Source: Syngnathus acus
Taxonomy: Eukaryota > Chordata > Actinopteri > Syngnathiformes > Syngnathidae
Reading direction: 5' to 3'
Assembly (NCBI RefSeq): GCF_901709675.1
Contig: NC_051095.1
Location: 26,147,956 to 26,211,955 of the forward strand
Length of the DNA: 64,000 nt
The notes beneath the pieces were generated by a model. The model was not told the origin of the DNA. It saw only the letters and a list, made by a program, of their open reading frames with translations, and did no database searches. The position numbers were made by a program, and so were the translations under genes. The stretch's first letter is position 1. The number at the start of each line of letters is the position of its first letter. Below are positions 32,647 to 42,339 of this stretch, piece by piece.

Positions 32647-32649
32647 GTT

Positions 32650-33525
32650 AGTGGGGTGATTGATATTGTAATTTGATTGTGGGGGAGACTGATGGAGGTG
32701 TACGGGTCTGGACTCTGCAGGTAGCTATTTGCTGGGTTGGCGCGAGTGGGGGATGACGGCATTGATCGTCGTAGTACTGGCCAGGCTGGGATGAATAAGT
32801 ATGGAAATGCCGGGCCCCTCTCTTGCACCCCCTTGTTGTGTGTGAGTCGTACCTGCTTCCAGGTGTGTGCCGAGGGCATGGTAGCAAGTGAGATTGACAG
32901 GCTAATGGAGGAATGAATGAGGACAGGCAGGGAATGCATGTACAACATGGGATGTGCACGACTGTAACTGAGGCCCGGTGGACTTCAATGCCTGCCTGCT
33001 CACTAACATCATGTATTTATGTATTGTGGGATGGGGGTTGAGCTGTGATGGTGAATGAATGGGCACCTTTGTGTCTGTTAGTTATACGTGTGTGCGCGCA
33101 TATGAATGGCCAAGGGGCACCATTGACGACAAATGGTTCAATGGAGAAGGCCCGTTTCCTGTGGTTGGACGAGACAGGACCATCTAGTCCAGCTGGGATG
33201 GGTATGATAATGTGTCCGGGACACCTTGCTGGTCCCTTTTGCTCCCCAACGACGCTATTGACACGTTCCGTGAATGTGTCAAAAGGGGGGGGAGTGAGTG
33301 AGTAGAATAGTTTAGTCTATTGTAAGATTCAATGTTTTGTCAAATGTACTTGTTTTTGGAGTCTTAACAGGACATGTAAGAATTCAACATACAGTGATGA
33401 GGGGAGCAGAAGAAACCTCTCAAAAAGAAGGCGTGAAATGAGACAACAATCTGGGATGAATACAAAATGTGGTAACAATTTAGAGAGGATGAAATTCAAT
33501 TATTTTTTTTAAGACTACTGCAAAA
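32650..33525. other. No gene recognised
   Basis: G-rich sequence that might be one dispersed repeat with the two tandem arrays to its left. The short open frame at 33045-33305 shows no motif. Confidence 0.4.
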
Positions 33526-33594
33526 GTTGCAGAAAAGGTGCTGTTTTCCCGGACCTGCTTCTGCTCTTTCGGTGGCGGATCCAGATGGGGGTAA

Positions 33595-33628
<34 letters not shown>
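33595..33628. repeat. Short (CA)n tract
   Basis: About 16 CA units immediately upstream of, and in frame with, the ERV integrase remnant. Confidence 0.95.
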
Positions 33629-33639
33629 CTCAGAACAAT

Positions 33640-33934
33640 TGTCCAGTTTTATGGTTCCAGATTTGCTCAGCAAACTACTGCGGATACGGAAGCAAAGACC
33701 GAGGTCCAGATCACCCCAACGGTCTGGCTCAAGGTCCTAAGAAGGAAGTGGACGGAGCCTGCATGGACTAGACCGTATAAAGTGGTGGAGCGCGCCTCCC
33801 ATGCCGTCCGGCTGGCCGGCAAAGGAGATATGTGGTATCATCTGTCCCAGTGCGCCCCAGTGAAGGGTTCCTGCAAGGAACCAGATCCGCCATCGACAGC
33901 GTCCCCGCCCCCAGTTCAAACAGAGGCAGAATAA
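33640..33934 (+). pseudogene. ERV integrase C-terminal fragment (gamma-like)
   Basis: The segment WLKVLRRKWTEPAW, then PYKVVERASHAVRLAGKG, then WYHLSQCAPV is the integrase C-terminal DNA-binding region as found in gammaretrovirus-like and fish ERVs. The zinc-binding and DDE core domains are absent and a CA microsatellite takes their place. Two bases short of a downstream frame, the reading ends at a TAA (33932-33934) after a proline-rich tail. The 3' LTR of the same provirus follows at 34446. It is a truncated remnant that cannot encode an active enzyme. Confidence 0.8.
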
Positions 33935-34445
33935 TCCTCTTCCCCCTTGGTGGCCAGGTAGTCTACCCTGAGCCACTGAAGACAAGGACCGCACTGCTGA
34001 CGTTTGCAGGGTCCCTCCGGACGGAGCAGAGCTGCAAAGGGGGTGAGAATTGTGCTCACCCTCCACCAGTGGGCCTGCCAAGCCCCCAACGGCTGAACTA
34101 CCACAAGCAATTGTTATCTTGGACTGACGATATTGATAACATTCTGGTCTCCTAAGGCAGAGGGACCGTGTGAGACTTTTCCTGCATTATAACATCTTGC
34201 CGCAGGTTTTTCACTCACACACTCAAGTTAAACTGGAGTATTGAGGCAAGACCTCCTCTTCACTGTGAATTATTGCTGTCATTGTTTGAAGTTTTTATCA
34301 TGTATCACCCTTCACGATCCCCAACCCGTCCCCTATCATTTACTCTTTTAGTGGTAGTTTTTTGTGCTCTTGCTCTCTTTGTCATCACTCCTCTGTAGCA
34401 TGGTTTTGTGTTGTGGTTGACCTCTTTCGAGGTCAAAAAGGGGAT
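33935..34445 (+). other. ERV 3' internal remnant and polypurine tract
   Basis: Between pol and LTR no intact envelope frame is visible, so env is largely deleted or eroded. Just before the LTR, GGTCAAAAAGGGGAT (about 34431-34445) is the polypurine tract that primes plus-strand synthesis. Confidence 0.6.
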
Positions 34446-34842
34446 TGAAGAGAGAGTGGCGGCAATGTGTACATGTTCTGTTGGGTTGGACAATCTCATG
34501 TACGTTTTGATGTTCATATGTGTACAAATCTTTTCATTAGTTTATATAAACATAACTGCTCAATCAGAATACGAATACAACACAGAACACTCGCACACAC
34601 ACAGGGGGGTGATGCCCCCCCCCACTCACGGGTACCAAATGGTCATGTGACAAGTTCCCGCCTTTCCAGACAGTATAAAACAAGCTGACCTGGAGAAGGA
34701 AGCTGTTGTTTCATCTGCTGCCGTGCCGCGTGTACTGGCCTCTATTAAACAACCCAAGATCTTGCCAATAAAGAACCAACTCTAAACTCCACATCTTTGT
34801 TTTTCCTGCCTCAACTTCTGACAGACCGCACAACACGCAACA
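34446..34842 (+). mobile_element. 3' LTR of the gamma-like ERV
   Basis: The LTR runs TGAAGAGAGAGTGG to CACGCAACA, directly after the polypurine tract. It has a TATA box (CAGTATAAAACAAG, about 34671) and a polyadenylation signal (CCAATAAAGAACC, about 34768). The R-U5 portion matches the solo LTR at 9827-10361. Confidence 0.82.
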
Positions 34843-36050
34843 AAAACTAATGTAAATAATGGCATTGCTTTTGCAGATGTCAGCAGCTCGCTTTCAAAAA
34901 TCGCCATGTTATTATAAAACAAAAACAATATCAATCAGTAAGTACAGATCACAAATTTGAGATTTTCTGATGGCATGGCATGTAATTTCCCTTTTTACCC
35001 ATTTAGTGATTTGTGACTCCAGATTTAGCTCAAAGAGTGGCACGTGAAAAAGAAGGTGTTTATCTTCTGATGTCATTAAAATGTGCACCTAACTTTGTTT
35101 TGCGCTCAACAGGCCTTGGAACTCTAAGGCAAATCACTTCAAAAGTTAAAATTGTGTTGTGTCATGTTATTAACAGCGGTTAATAGGTGAATTGTCAAAT
35201 CAGACATCTTCTTTTTCCCTTTCCCTTTTTCAGACTCCAAGCCTGGAGATAAGAGGAGCATCTGTATTAAAAACTGACCGGACTCCACAAGGTACAGATT
35301 GATTTTTTATTTATTCTTGATTAAAGAAGTAATCAGAACTGCCTTGCATTATCTTTGGAAATGTATCTGTTAGCGGTGATTTGAATATACTTATGTATGC
35401 TTAGCTTCTGTCGCGCATATACAAAAAGTGTATGTTGTCATTGCAATCTTCAATATGGAACTTGCATTTATGACATATCATTGCCTTGACTTTCACACTC
35501 CGGAAACCATGGCAGATGTCAGTGCAAAATAAAACCCAAGTTTACCCTGTTCATTTTCATCATTTGGATAACAACTTGTAGAACAAGCAATTTTATCAGT
35601 CCTATTTTAAAAATGATGTGATTAGATATGTACAACAGCCAAATTTGCACCACATTCAAAGGCACAGACAGAATGCCACCATTTTTTTGTCAAACAGGGC
35701 AAAGTTTATCATTGGAGAATGGTTCATTTGAATCTTGCAGCTAACATTTGCTTCATTCTGCAACAGCTAGGAAGTGAGTGTGAAACGCCTATGACAGGGA
35801 AAAGTAAGAGTTTTTTTTGTAGGCATTAATCATTTAAAAAGAGGTCATAGCTGCAGTAATTTAAGTGAGTATTTTATTTCTATTTCTCTTTATTCTCAAA
35901 GTTTCTGAATGTCATCGTGGAGCCCCTTATGGCAATCCCTGGGCTGAGGAGCCTCAACTCTCGTTCAGAATGTGACACGGAGAGTGGATGACTGATCTGG
36001 AGACCGTTGACATGATGTCCAAGAAAATAAATGACAAACAGGATGCAAGA
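34843..36050. other. Apparently unique DNA; possible host intron
   Basis: No repeat or transposon end is seen over about 1.2 kb, the longest such stretch here. It contains the candidate exon at 35234-35291. Confidence 0.5.
35234..35291 (+). other. Candidate host exon, 58 nt
   Basis: A long pyrimidine tract ending TTTTTCAG precedes 35234, and CACAAG/GTACAG at 35291/35292 fits a donor. Only one of three frames is open across it (TPSLEIRGASVLKTDRTPQ). The 58-nt length gives a phase-1 exit. The surrounding DNA lacks transposons, which agrees with a host intron-exon context. I do not recognise the peptide, and short open stretches occur by chance. Confidence 0.3.
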
Positions 36051-36059
36051 CTGAATGAC

Positions 36060-36490
36060 AGAATGATTAAGCGTATAATAAACGGCACTCACGCTTCGAG
36101 ATATCTAATTAAGGACGAGTCAGCCAACTGGCTGCCAACCGGCTGCCAACCGGCTGCCAACCGGCTGCCAACCGGCTGCCAACCGGAGAAACAGGACAGA
36201 CTGCACTGCTGGAGTCAGGAATCGGCCAAGGCCTCGCACCACATAACATTCATTAGCTAATCAGCGTTTGCTACAACCTCAATCTCCCCTCCCTTTAGTT
36301 TAGCAACGCCTTTGTAACCAGGGCAACCTAAAACATTAAAAGGGGGAGAACGCGGAGTAAGAACTCAGAATTATCGGAGACTGTAACTGAGCCTTCCCGT
36401 AATTCTCCTCGCGAGTAAAACGAATACTGGTTGTCTTCTCTTTGTTTCAGTGTGTAAATTAATGTCTGATGGTGTTAAGACCTGACATTA
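36060..36490 (+). mobile_element. ERV 5' LTR (left end approximate)
   Basis: AAACGGCACTCACGCTTCG through CACCACATAACATTC, AGCAACGCCTTTGTAACC, CGAGTAAAACGAATACTGG and ACCTGACATTAAC is nearly the same as 61040-61437. A tRNA-Tyr-type primer site follows, which identifies this as a 5' LTR. The start cannot be fixed because the two copies diverge left of AAACGGCAC. Confidence 0.75.
36121..36186 (+). repeat. 11-bp minisatellite inside the ERV LTR
   Basis: Five GGCTGCCAACC units in tandem. The related LTR at 61 kb has only two (about 61113-61130), so the array is length-variable between insertions. Confidence 0.9.
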
Positions 36491-36493
36491 ACT

Positions 36494-36510
36494 TGGTCCT
36501 TCGAGCTGGA
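36494..36510 (+). promoter_or_regulatory. ERV primer binding site, tRNA-Tyr type
   Basis: TGGTCCTTCGAGCTGGA is complementary to the 3' end of vertebrate tRNA-Tyr apart from one position (T for C). It lies a few bases after the LTR end. The tRNA would prime minus-strand DNA synthesis. Confidence 0.7.
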
Positions 36511-36683
36511 TGCCAATACACCTGAAGATCCCAGCGGGCGACAGCAGAGATCCAGAAAGACCGCGCGCAGCAGGACCTCCCTAGGAGGTGTCCCAAGATC
36601 CTTTTCAAGGGCTGGCTGTCTGCTCGTCAGCTGGGATCTGAAGGTTGAAGGCAGTCCGAGGTGAAGAGAACCAAACGGGTGAG

Positions 36684-36878
36684 TGTCATGGATGTATATT
36701 TGTTTAGTAGTGTTATACGGTTGGAGTTGCACCGTTGTTGGAAGTGACGTAGCGGAAGGGACACGGGACGCGGAAGACGAGAGACGCGCTGAGAGAGAGA
36801 GACGCGTTCATATAGAGCTCGAGGCTGGAATAAAGAACCCCGTGTTAAACACAAAGAGTCTTCCCTCCTTTCTTGACA
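36684..36878 (+). repeat. 5' LTR of the Gypsy element
   Basis: Starts TGTCATGGATG and ends TTTCTTGACA, with GGAATAAAGAACC as the polyadenylation signal. At 195 bp it is short for a Gypsy LTR. Confidence 0.95.
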
Positions 36879-36893
36879 TGGTGTCAGAAGTGG
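36879..36893 (+). promoter_or_regulatory. Gypsy primer binding site, tRNA-Leu type
   Basis: TGGTGTCAGAAGTGG directly abuts the 5' LTR. The TGGTGTCAGAAGTGG pattern is used by elements primed with tRNA-Leu. Confidence 0.75.
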
Positions 36894-36924
36894 TCCGGAT
36901 AGAGAAGAGACCCGCACAGTGATC

Positions 36925-37476
36925 ATGCCGAGCTACAAACCGCCGGAGAGTTTCTGCTTCGATAAACCCGGAGAGTGGCCATGCTGAGACAAAGGTTCCT
37001 GCGTTATCGGACGGCGACCAAGCTAAGTGAGGAGGCTGGCGATGTCCAAGTGTCCACTCAGATATATTCCATTGGGTATGAGGCGGAGAACGTTATGAAA
37101 TCGTTCGCGTCCCCCACGCGAGGAAGTGAAAGTGACTTTGATGCCGTGCTGAAAATGTTTGACGATTATTTTGTACCGCAAAAGAACATCAACCATGAGG
37201 GCGCAATTTCACCAACGCATTCAGAAACCCGATGAGAAAGCAGAAATATATATGAGAGCCTTATACGAACTCTCAGAGACCTATGAATTCGGAGGAAACA
37301 AGAATGAAAATATCAAAGACAGACTTGTAGTGGGTATTAAAGGCAAAGGGCTGTTGAAGAAACTACAATTGATAAAAGACCTCACTCTGGACGTTGCTAT
37401 ACAGATGATCAGGCAGGCGGAAGAAGTGGATCAAATAATCTGCCAGCAGGGGGCAGCGTTGTACAAGGTACAATAA
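36925..37476 (+). pseudogene. Gypsy gag (capsid region) with two frameshifts
   Basis: ATG at 36925 opens MPSYKPPESFCFDKPGEW. The frame breaks at about 36972 and continues as LRQRFLRYRTATKLSEEAGD, then TQIYSIGYEAENVMKSF. It breaks again at about 37190 and ends QKPDEKAEIYMRALYELSE, DRLVVGIKGKGLLKKLQL, with a stop at 37474-37476. The FREWRQRFxRY and RxxFHxRxQ patterns are those of Gypsy gag, which packages the RNA. The zinc knuckle is in the next frame downstream. Confidence 0.8.
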
Positions 37477-37512
37477 GTCAATCGTTCGGAACGACAGTTT
37501 GAAGGAAAGAAC

Positions 37513-40500
37513 ATGGACGTTAACCTCAGGCAGGGTTCCAAAGGAAAGAGAGGAAATGAAAGATGGGGGAATAAGCAAGAAAGAGGAAAATTTAGTCATG
37601 GCGAAACGAACTACGGTAGATGTGGAAAAACACAACACAGAGACAAGGCAAGTTGTCCGGCCAATGGCTTTGAATGCAGAAAATGTAACAAAAAAGGACA
37701 TTGGGAAAGAATGTGCCGTTCAAGAGATGTAAATGAAGTAGCAGAAGAAACAAGAGAACATGCTTCATTTTATCTGGGCGCAGTCAATGCAAATGACAGC
37801 AAGAAGAAATGGACAGTGACGTTGGAGATTGGAGAGACAGCAGTCCCTTTTAAAATTGACACAGGGGCCGATGCTAAGGTCATGAGTGAAAGGACATTAA
37901 AAAAACTGAGACAGAGACAAAGGTTAAGTGAAGCCGACATCCCTCTCATCAGCCCGGGTAGACATTTAGGATTATTCTTCACCACTTTCCATCACAAGCG
38001 GAATCACCATGGAACAAAGGTGTATGTAGTAGGAGGTTCTACAGTGAATAACCTCCTAGGAAGGGATGATGCCATCGCACTAGGCTTAGTAATGAGGGTT
38101 GAAGAAGTGAGTGGGGCGTTTGGCGACCATAGTACCATGAAGACAACGGCAGTGGAAATACGCCTAAAAGAGGGGGCAGTACCACATGCTGTGACAACTG
38201 CACGACAAGTCCCATTACCCATTATTCCAAAAGTTAAAGAGGAACTTCAGAGAATGGAATCTATAGGAGTGATCGAATGGGTCACTGACCCTACCGACTG
38301 GTGTAGCCCAATGGTGCCAGTGATTAATTCAAAAGGGAAGGTGCGTATATGTGTAGACATGTAGAAGGTCAACGAGCAAGTGAGAAGAGAGAGATACATT
38401 CTACCTACCATTGAGGAGGTGCTGGCAAAGCTGTCAGGGGCAAATATCTTCTATTCCCTAGATGCTTCCAGTGGGTTTTGGCAGATCCCACTGCACCACG
38501 AGAGTAGCCTGCTAACCACCTTCATCACACCGTTTGGCAGATATTGCTTCAAACGTCTGACATTCGGCATCAGAATTGCGCCGGAAATACTGGTTGACCT
38601 AGACGGCGTGGAAGTTTATATGGATGTCATCATCGTCCATGCAGCGTCCCTTCAGGAGCATGACGCCCGCCTGAAAAACGTTCTGGAGAGGACGGAACGG
38701 GTGGGACTGAAATTGAACAGGGACAAGTGTCAGTTCAGACAACAACAACTGCACTTCTTGAGGCATGTGGTGAACGAGAGAGGAGTTCAGCCAGACCCAG
38801 AAAAGGTTAGGCCTATAGCAGACCTTGCAGCCCCGACAGACATGAATGGACTAAAACGTGCCCTTGGTATGGTTAATTATGTGGGGAAATACATACCACA
38901 TTTGGCGACCATTGGGGAGCCACTCTACGACCTGCTGAAGACGAGCAGGGTGTGGACCTGGGACAAAGCCCAGGAGAAAGCTTTCCAGAGCTTAAAAGAG
39001 GCACTGATCAGAGCGCCAATGTTGGCGTACTATGACATAAACAAGCCAACAGCTGTATCAGCGGATGCCAGCAGCTACGGTCTTGATGGGATGCTCCTCC
39101 AGCAACATGAGGATTGTTGGAAGCCAGTCGCTTACTGCTCAAGAAGACTTACCAGTGCAGAGACGCGCTACGCTCAAATAGAGGAGTGCCTGGCAGGGGT
39201 TTGGACATGCGAGCAATTCAGTAAATACCTGAGTGGAATGGATAGTTTCAAACTCATAACTGACCACAAGCCCCTCGTTCCATTGATTAATAACAAAGAC
39301 TTGGACACATTTCCCATCAGATGCCACAGACTGCTTTTGAGACTAATGCGGTTTAATAGAGTGGCAGAGTATGCACCAGGCGAGACCCTGGTGGTGGCCG
39401 ACACACTGTCCAGGAGTCCGACAAGCGGCAAACCAGAGAGTGACACAGAAGCTGATGTTTGCTGCTACGTAAATGCCATCTTGGAGGCACTCCCAGCATC
39501 AAAGAATAAGATGGAGGAGATAAGGGATGCCACACAGCCCGACACTGGTATGCTAGCAGTGGTGAGGCTGGTGAGAGATGGATGGCCAGACCACATTGGC
39601 CAGATACCCATCGCTGCGAGAGATTATTACGGCAACAGGGCAGAGCTCTTGGTAAGCAATGGTCTGATCACAATCGGAAGTCGCATAGTTATTCCTCCTG
39701 AGATGCGTGAGGAGATTCTGGACAGGATCCATGAGGGATACCAGGGCCTCACAAAATGCAGAGAGCGTGCACAAAGATCGGTGTGGAGGCCGGGGCTATC
39801 CACCGATCTGAAAGAGAAGGTAGAGAGATGTGGGTTTTGCTTGGAAAATAAGAGGGAACAGAGGAAAGAGGCACTCAATCCAACACCTCTACCTGACAGA
39901 CCCTGGCAGAGATTAGGGATGGACTTGCGCGAGCACAAAGGAAAATACTATCTCGTAGTTTCGGACTACTATTCCCGTTACCTGGAGATACTATTACTAT
40001 CGGCAGCTACTGCAGATCAAGTTGTTGCGAAGCTAAAAGCAACTTTTGCACGGTACGGAATTCTTGAAATAGTATGCTCAGATAGCGGACCGCAGTTTGC
40101 ATGCGAGACTTTCGGAATATTCAGTGAGGAGTATGATTTTGAACATCTCACTTCAAGCCCGCACCACCCATCAGGCAACGGACAAGCTGAGAGAGCGGTT
40201 CAGACGGCGAAGAGAATCATAAAGCAGGAGGACCCAGTACTAGCGCTTCTCAACTTCAGAGCTACACCCACGTCAACCACAGGTGTGAGTCCGGCAGAGC
40301 CCCTGATGGGCAGAAAGATCCGCACTAGGCTCCCAACTCTGGAAGGCAACCTGAAGCCCAGATGGCCCAACTTATCCATTGTCTGACGGAAGGATGCGGT
40401 AGAGAAGGAGTGGCAGGGATATTATTTCAACCGCAGACACGGTGCGCGGGCGCTACCCATCCTGCAGCCTGGCAGCAGGGTGCTCATGAGATTGGACTCT

Positions 40501-40719
40501 GAAAAACAGTGGACTGGTTGAGCTGTGGTGCAGAAGGAGAGCTCCACGCCCCGTTCATATGAGGTCCAAACACCATTGGGAGGGGTGAAAAGACAGAACC
40601 GAAGACATCTGCAGGCCCTTCCTCCAGAGAGTGGGGCACCCGCGGCGGAGAGACAGGAGCCTCCCCCGTTTGCAGCCATGGTCAACGGAGAGTCGGAATT
40701 GAGACAGTCGAGCTCATAG
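37513..40719 (+). pseudogene. Gypsy gag-knuckle/pol reading frame with three in-frame stops
   Basis: One frame runs throughout, interrupted only by TAG at 38362, TGA at 40384 and TGA at 40519. In order: a CCHC-like knuckle (CRKCNKKGHWERMC, about 37675), protease (FKIDTGADAKVMS, about 37850), RT (IGVIEWVTDPTDWCSP; DASSGFWQIPL; YMDVIIVHA), and RNase H (SADASSYGLDGMLLQQ; ITDHKPL). The integrase zinc finger (HEGYQGLTKC ... CGFC, about 39730-39840) and core follow, with D in RLGMDL, D in CSDSGPQF and E in GQAERAV. The RT catalytic YMDD is YMDV. About ten residues appear to be missing just before it (APEI joined to LVDLDG), so this RT is inactive. The protein would cleave itself, copy RNA and integrate DNA in an intact copy. 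Confidence 0.9.
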
Positions 40720-40910
40720 GCTTTAGATGGAACTAGAGATCGGGTAGAGTCAGTAGGCCAGCAGAACGGCTAAATCTATAGATATAATTTGAGCTGCGTG
40801 TTGGTTAAAAAAATAGTGTTTTGGAGATATTAAACAATATGTTAAGTAAAGGAAGAGAGTTATTGTTGTAAACACTCTTTTGAGAAGGCACTACTTTAAA
40901 TAGGGGGAGA

Positions 40911-41103
40911 TGTCATGGATGTATATTTGTTTAGTAGTGTTGTACGGTTGGAGTTGCACCGTTGTTGCAAGTGACGTAGCGGAAGGGACACGGGACGCGG
41001 AAGACGAGAGACGCGCTGAGAGAGACATGCGTTCATATAGAGCTCGAGGCTGGAATAAAGAACCCCGTGTTAAACACAAAGAGTCTTCCCTCCTTTCTTG
41101 ACA
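40911..41103 (+). repeat. 3' LTR of the Gypsy element
   Basis: 193 bp, near-identical to 36684-36878. It differs by a GA/CA change and a 2-bp loss in the GAGAGAGA tract. Confidence 0.95.
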
Positions 41104-41674
41104 GTGAGTTGTGTTTTTTTTCTAAAAAAATAAAATAAATAAGTGGTGCGGCCGAGGGCTTGTCAAGCCCTGTAAAATCCTAGGTGAGAGAGAAGGACAA
41201 CGTAAGTCCACAGACCCTACATAACTGAAATTCCGCAAAGGACAGTGAGGTCCAAGAAAGTGAAAGGACAGTGAGGTCCAAGTAGAAGGTCAGCGGAGCC
41301 ACAGAAAAGCTGAAAATGTAAATTCCGTCTAAAAGTATCAGGACAGTGAGGTCCGTGTTAAGAAGTAAAAGGACAGTGCGATCCAAGGACAGGGAGGTCC
41401 ATGTAGAAAAGGACGGCGGAGTCTGCGTAAAACCGAAAATTCCGCAAAACCGTGTGAATGAGTGTGTGAATGGGAATACGTATCACTAGATATAGTATTC
41501 CATATTAAAGCAGTGGGGAACACATAACGTGGTTCTGTGGACGCAATAGGCAAGGATTCTCCACCAGATTGCTGGTCGAAGTGAGAATCACCACAGGATC
41601 TTTTCGTTATCCCACTGGAAACACTCGCCTTTAGAAACACCTATGGTTTTACAGTTGGGACCAAACTGATTAAA
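41104..41674 (+). other. ERV leader (continues from 36511-36683) with hairpin-motif array
   Basis: Non-coding leader between the primer site and the gag start, split by the Gypsy element. Seven GGAC-N6/7-GTCC-type units lie at 41195, 41240, 41266, 41341, 41371, 41387 and 41411. Most read GGACAGTGAGGTCC. Each can form a 4-bp stem with a 6-nt loop. TTCCGCAAA/TTCCGTC phrases recur between them. The position is where retroviral packaging signals lie. Confidence 0.65.
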
Positions 41675-42333
41675 ATGGGGAACTGGCAGAGCAAAAATAA
41701 TATCCGAGATACACTAAAATGTAAAGATTGAAAAATAATTGAAAGACAGGATCCTGACCGAATTAAAAATCTAGATAAACGGATAAAAAAATACAAATTT
41801 GAGGGACAACTAGAAACAAACAAATTAATAGCACTTAGAGGTGCCATAAAGTAGAAAACAAAAAGAAACCCCCAAAAAACTGAAGGAGGAGGAGGATGAG
41901 AACGTAGTGTTTTGGCTGAAAGTAGCAGCGGAGAGGGAGAGAGAAGAAACACAGAAAGCTCAGAAAGCGCTGTATTGCAGGCAGGAGGATGATGAGACGG
42001 GGCCTAGCAGCAGGCAGGCAAGAAGAGTAGATAACACAAAAAGAGCTGAAGAGGAGGGGGGAAAACTAGAAGAAGTACAAGAGCAAGAGGAGAAAACATA
42101 GGCTACAAATTCAAAACAAAAGATCATAGAGAAGTTGTATCCGCAAATACATGACACGCAAAAATGAGGAGCCTCGTCCTTATGGGTTAACAGACAGGGG
42201 CGCTAGCCCCCTAGAAATGAATTGGTCAAAGAAAATGGGAGCAGACTATCCATTGTCACCTAAAAACAAAATTATGCCTTCAGCCCCATTCACTGAAGAA
42301 ACTAACAAACTCGATCTCTATTACTTATCCTAA
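41675..42333 (+). pseudogene. ERV gag N-terminal remnant
   Basis: ATG at 41675 opens MGNWQSKNNIRDTLKC, which has the Met-Gly start of a myristoylated retroviral matrix protein, but a stop follows within 19 codons. Later pieces in other frames are a charged segment (LKVAAEREREETQKAQKAL, about 41915) and a region rich in prolines and glycines (about 42151-42330). Knuckle, protease and pol are absent to the right. It is a 5' relic of the provirus whose LTR is at 36060. Confidence 0.5.
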
Positions 42334-42339
42334 TTAAAT

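Larger units (their letters stand above)
36684..41103 (+). mobile_element. Full-length Ty3/Gypsy element with LTRs and TSD GTGAG
   Basis: LTRs at 36684-36878 and 40911-41103 are near-identical (about four substitutions and one 2-bp indel by eye). The element is flanked by GTGAG at 36679-36683 and 41104-41108. A primer site follows the left LTR and a polypurine tract (TAGGGGGAGA, 40901-40910) precedes the right one. The interior encodes gag and pol in the order protease, RT, RNase H, integrase, which defines Ty3/Gypsy. Frameshifts in gag and stops in pol make it non-autonomous now. It sits inside the leader of an ERV. Confidence 0.95.

Noticed and set aside
33045-33305. 86-codon plus-strand frame upstream of the ERV remnant
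   Set aside because: Low-complexity G-rich translation with no relation to retroviral proteins.
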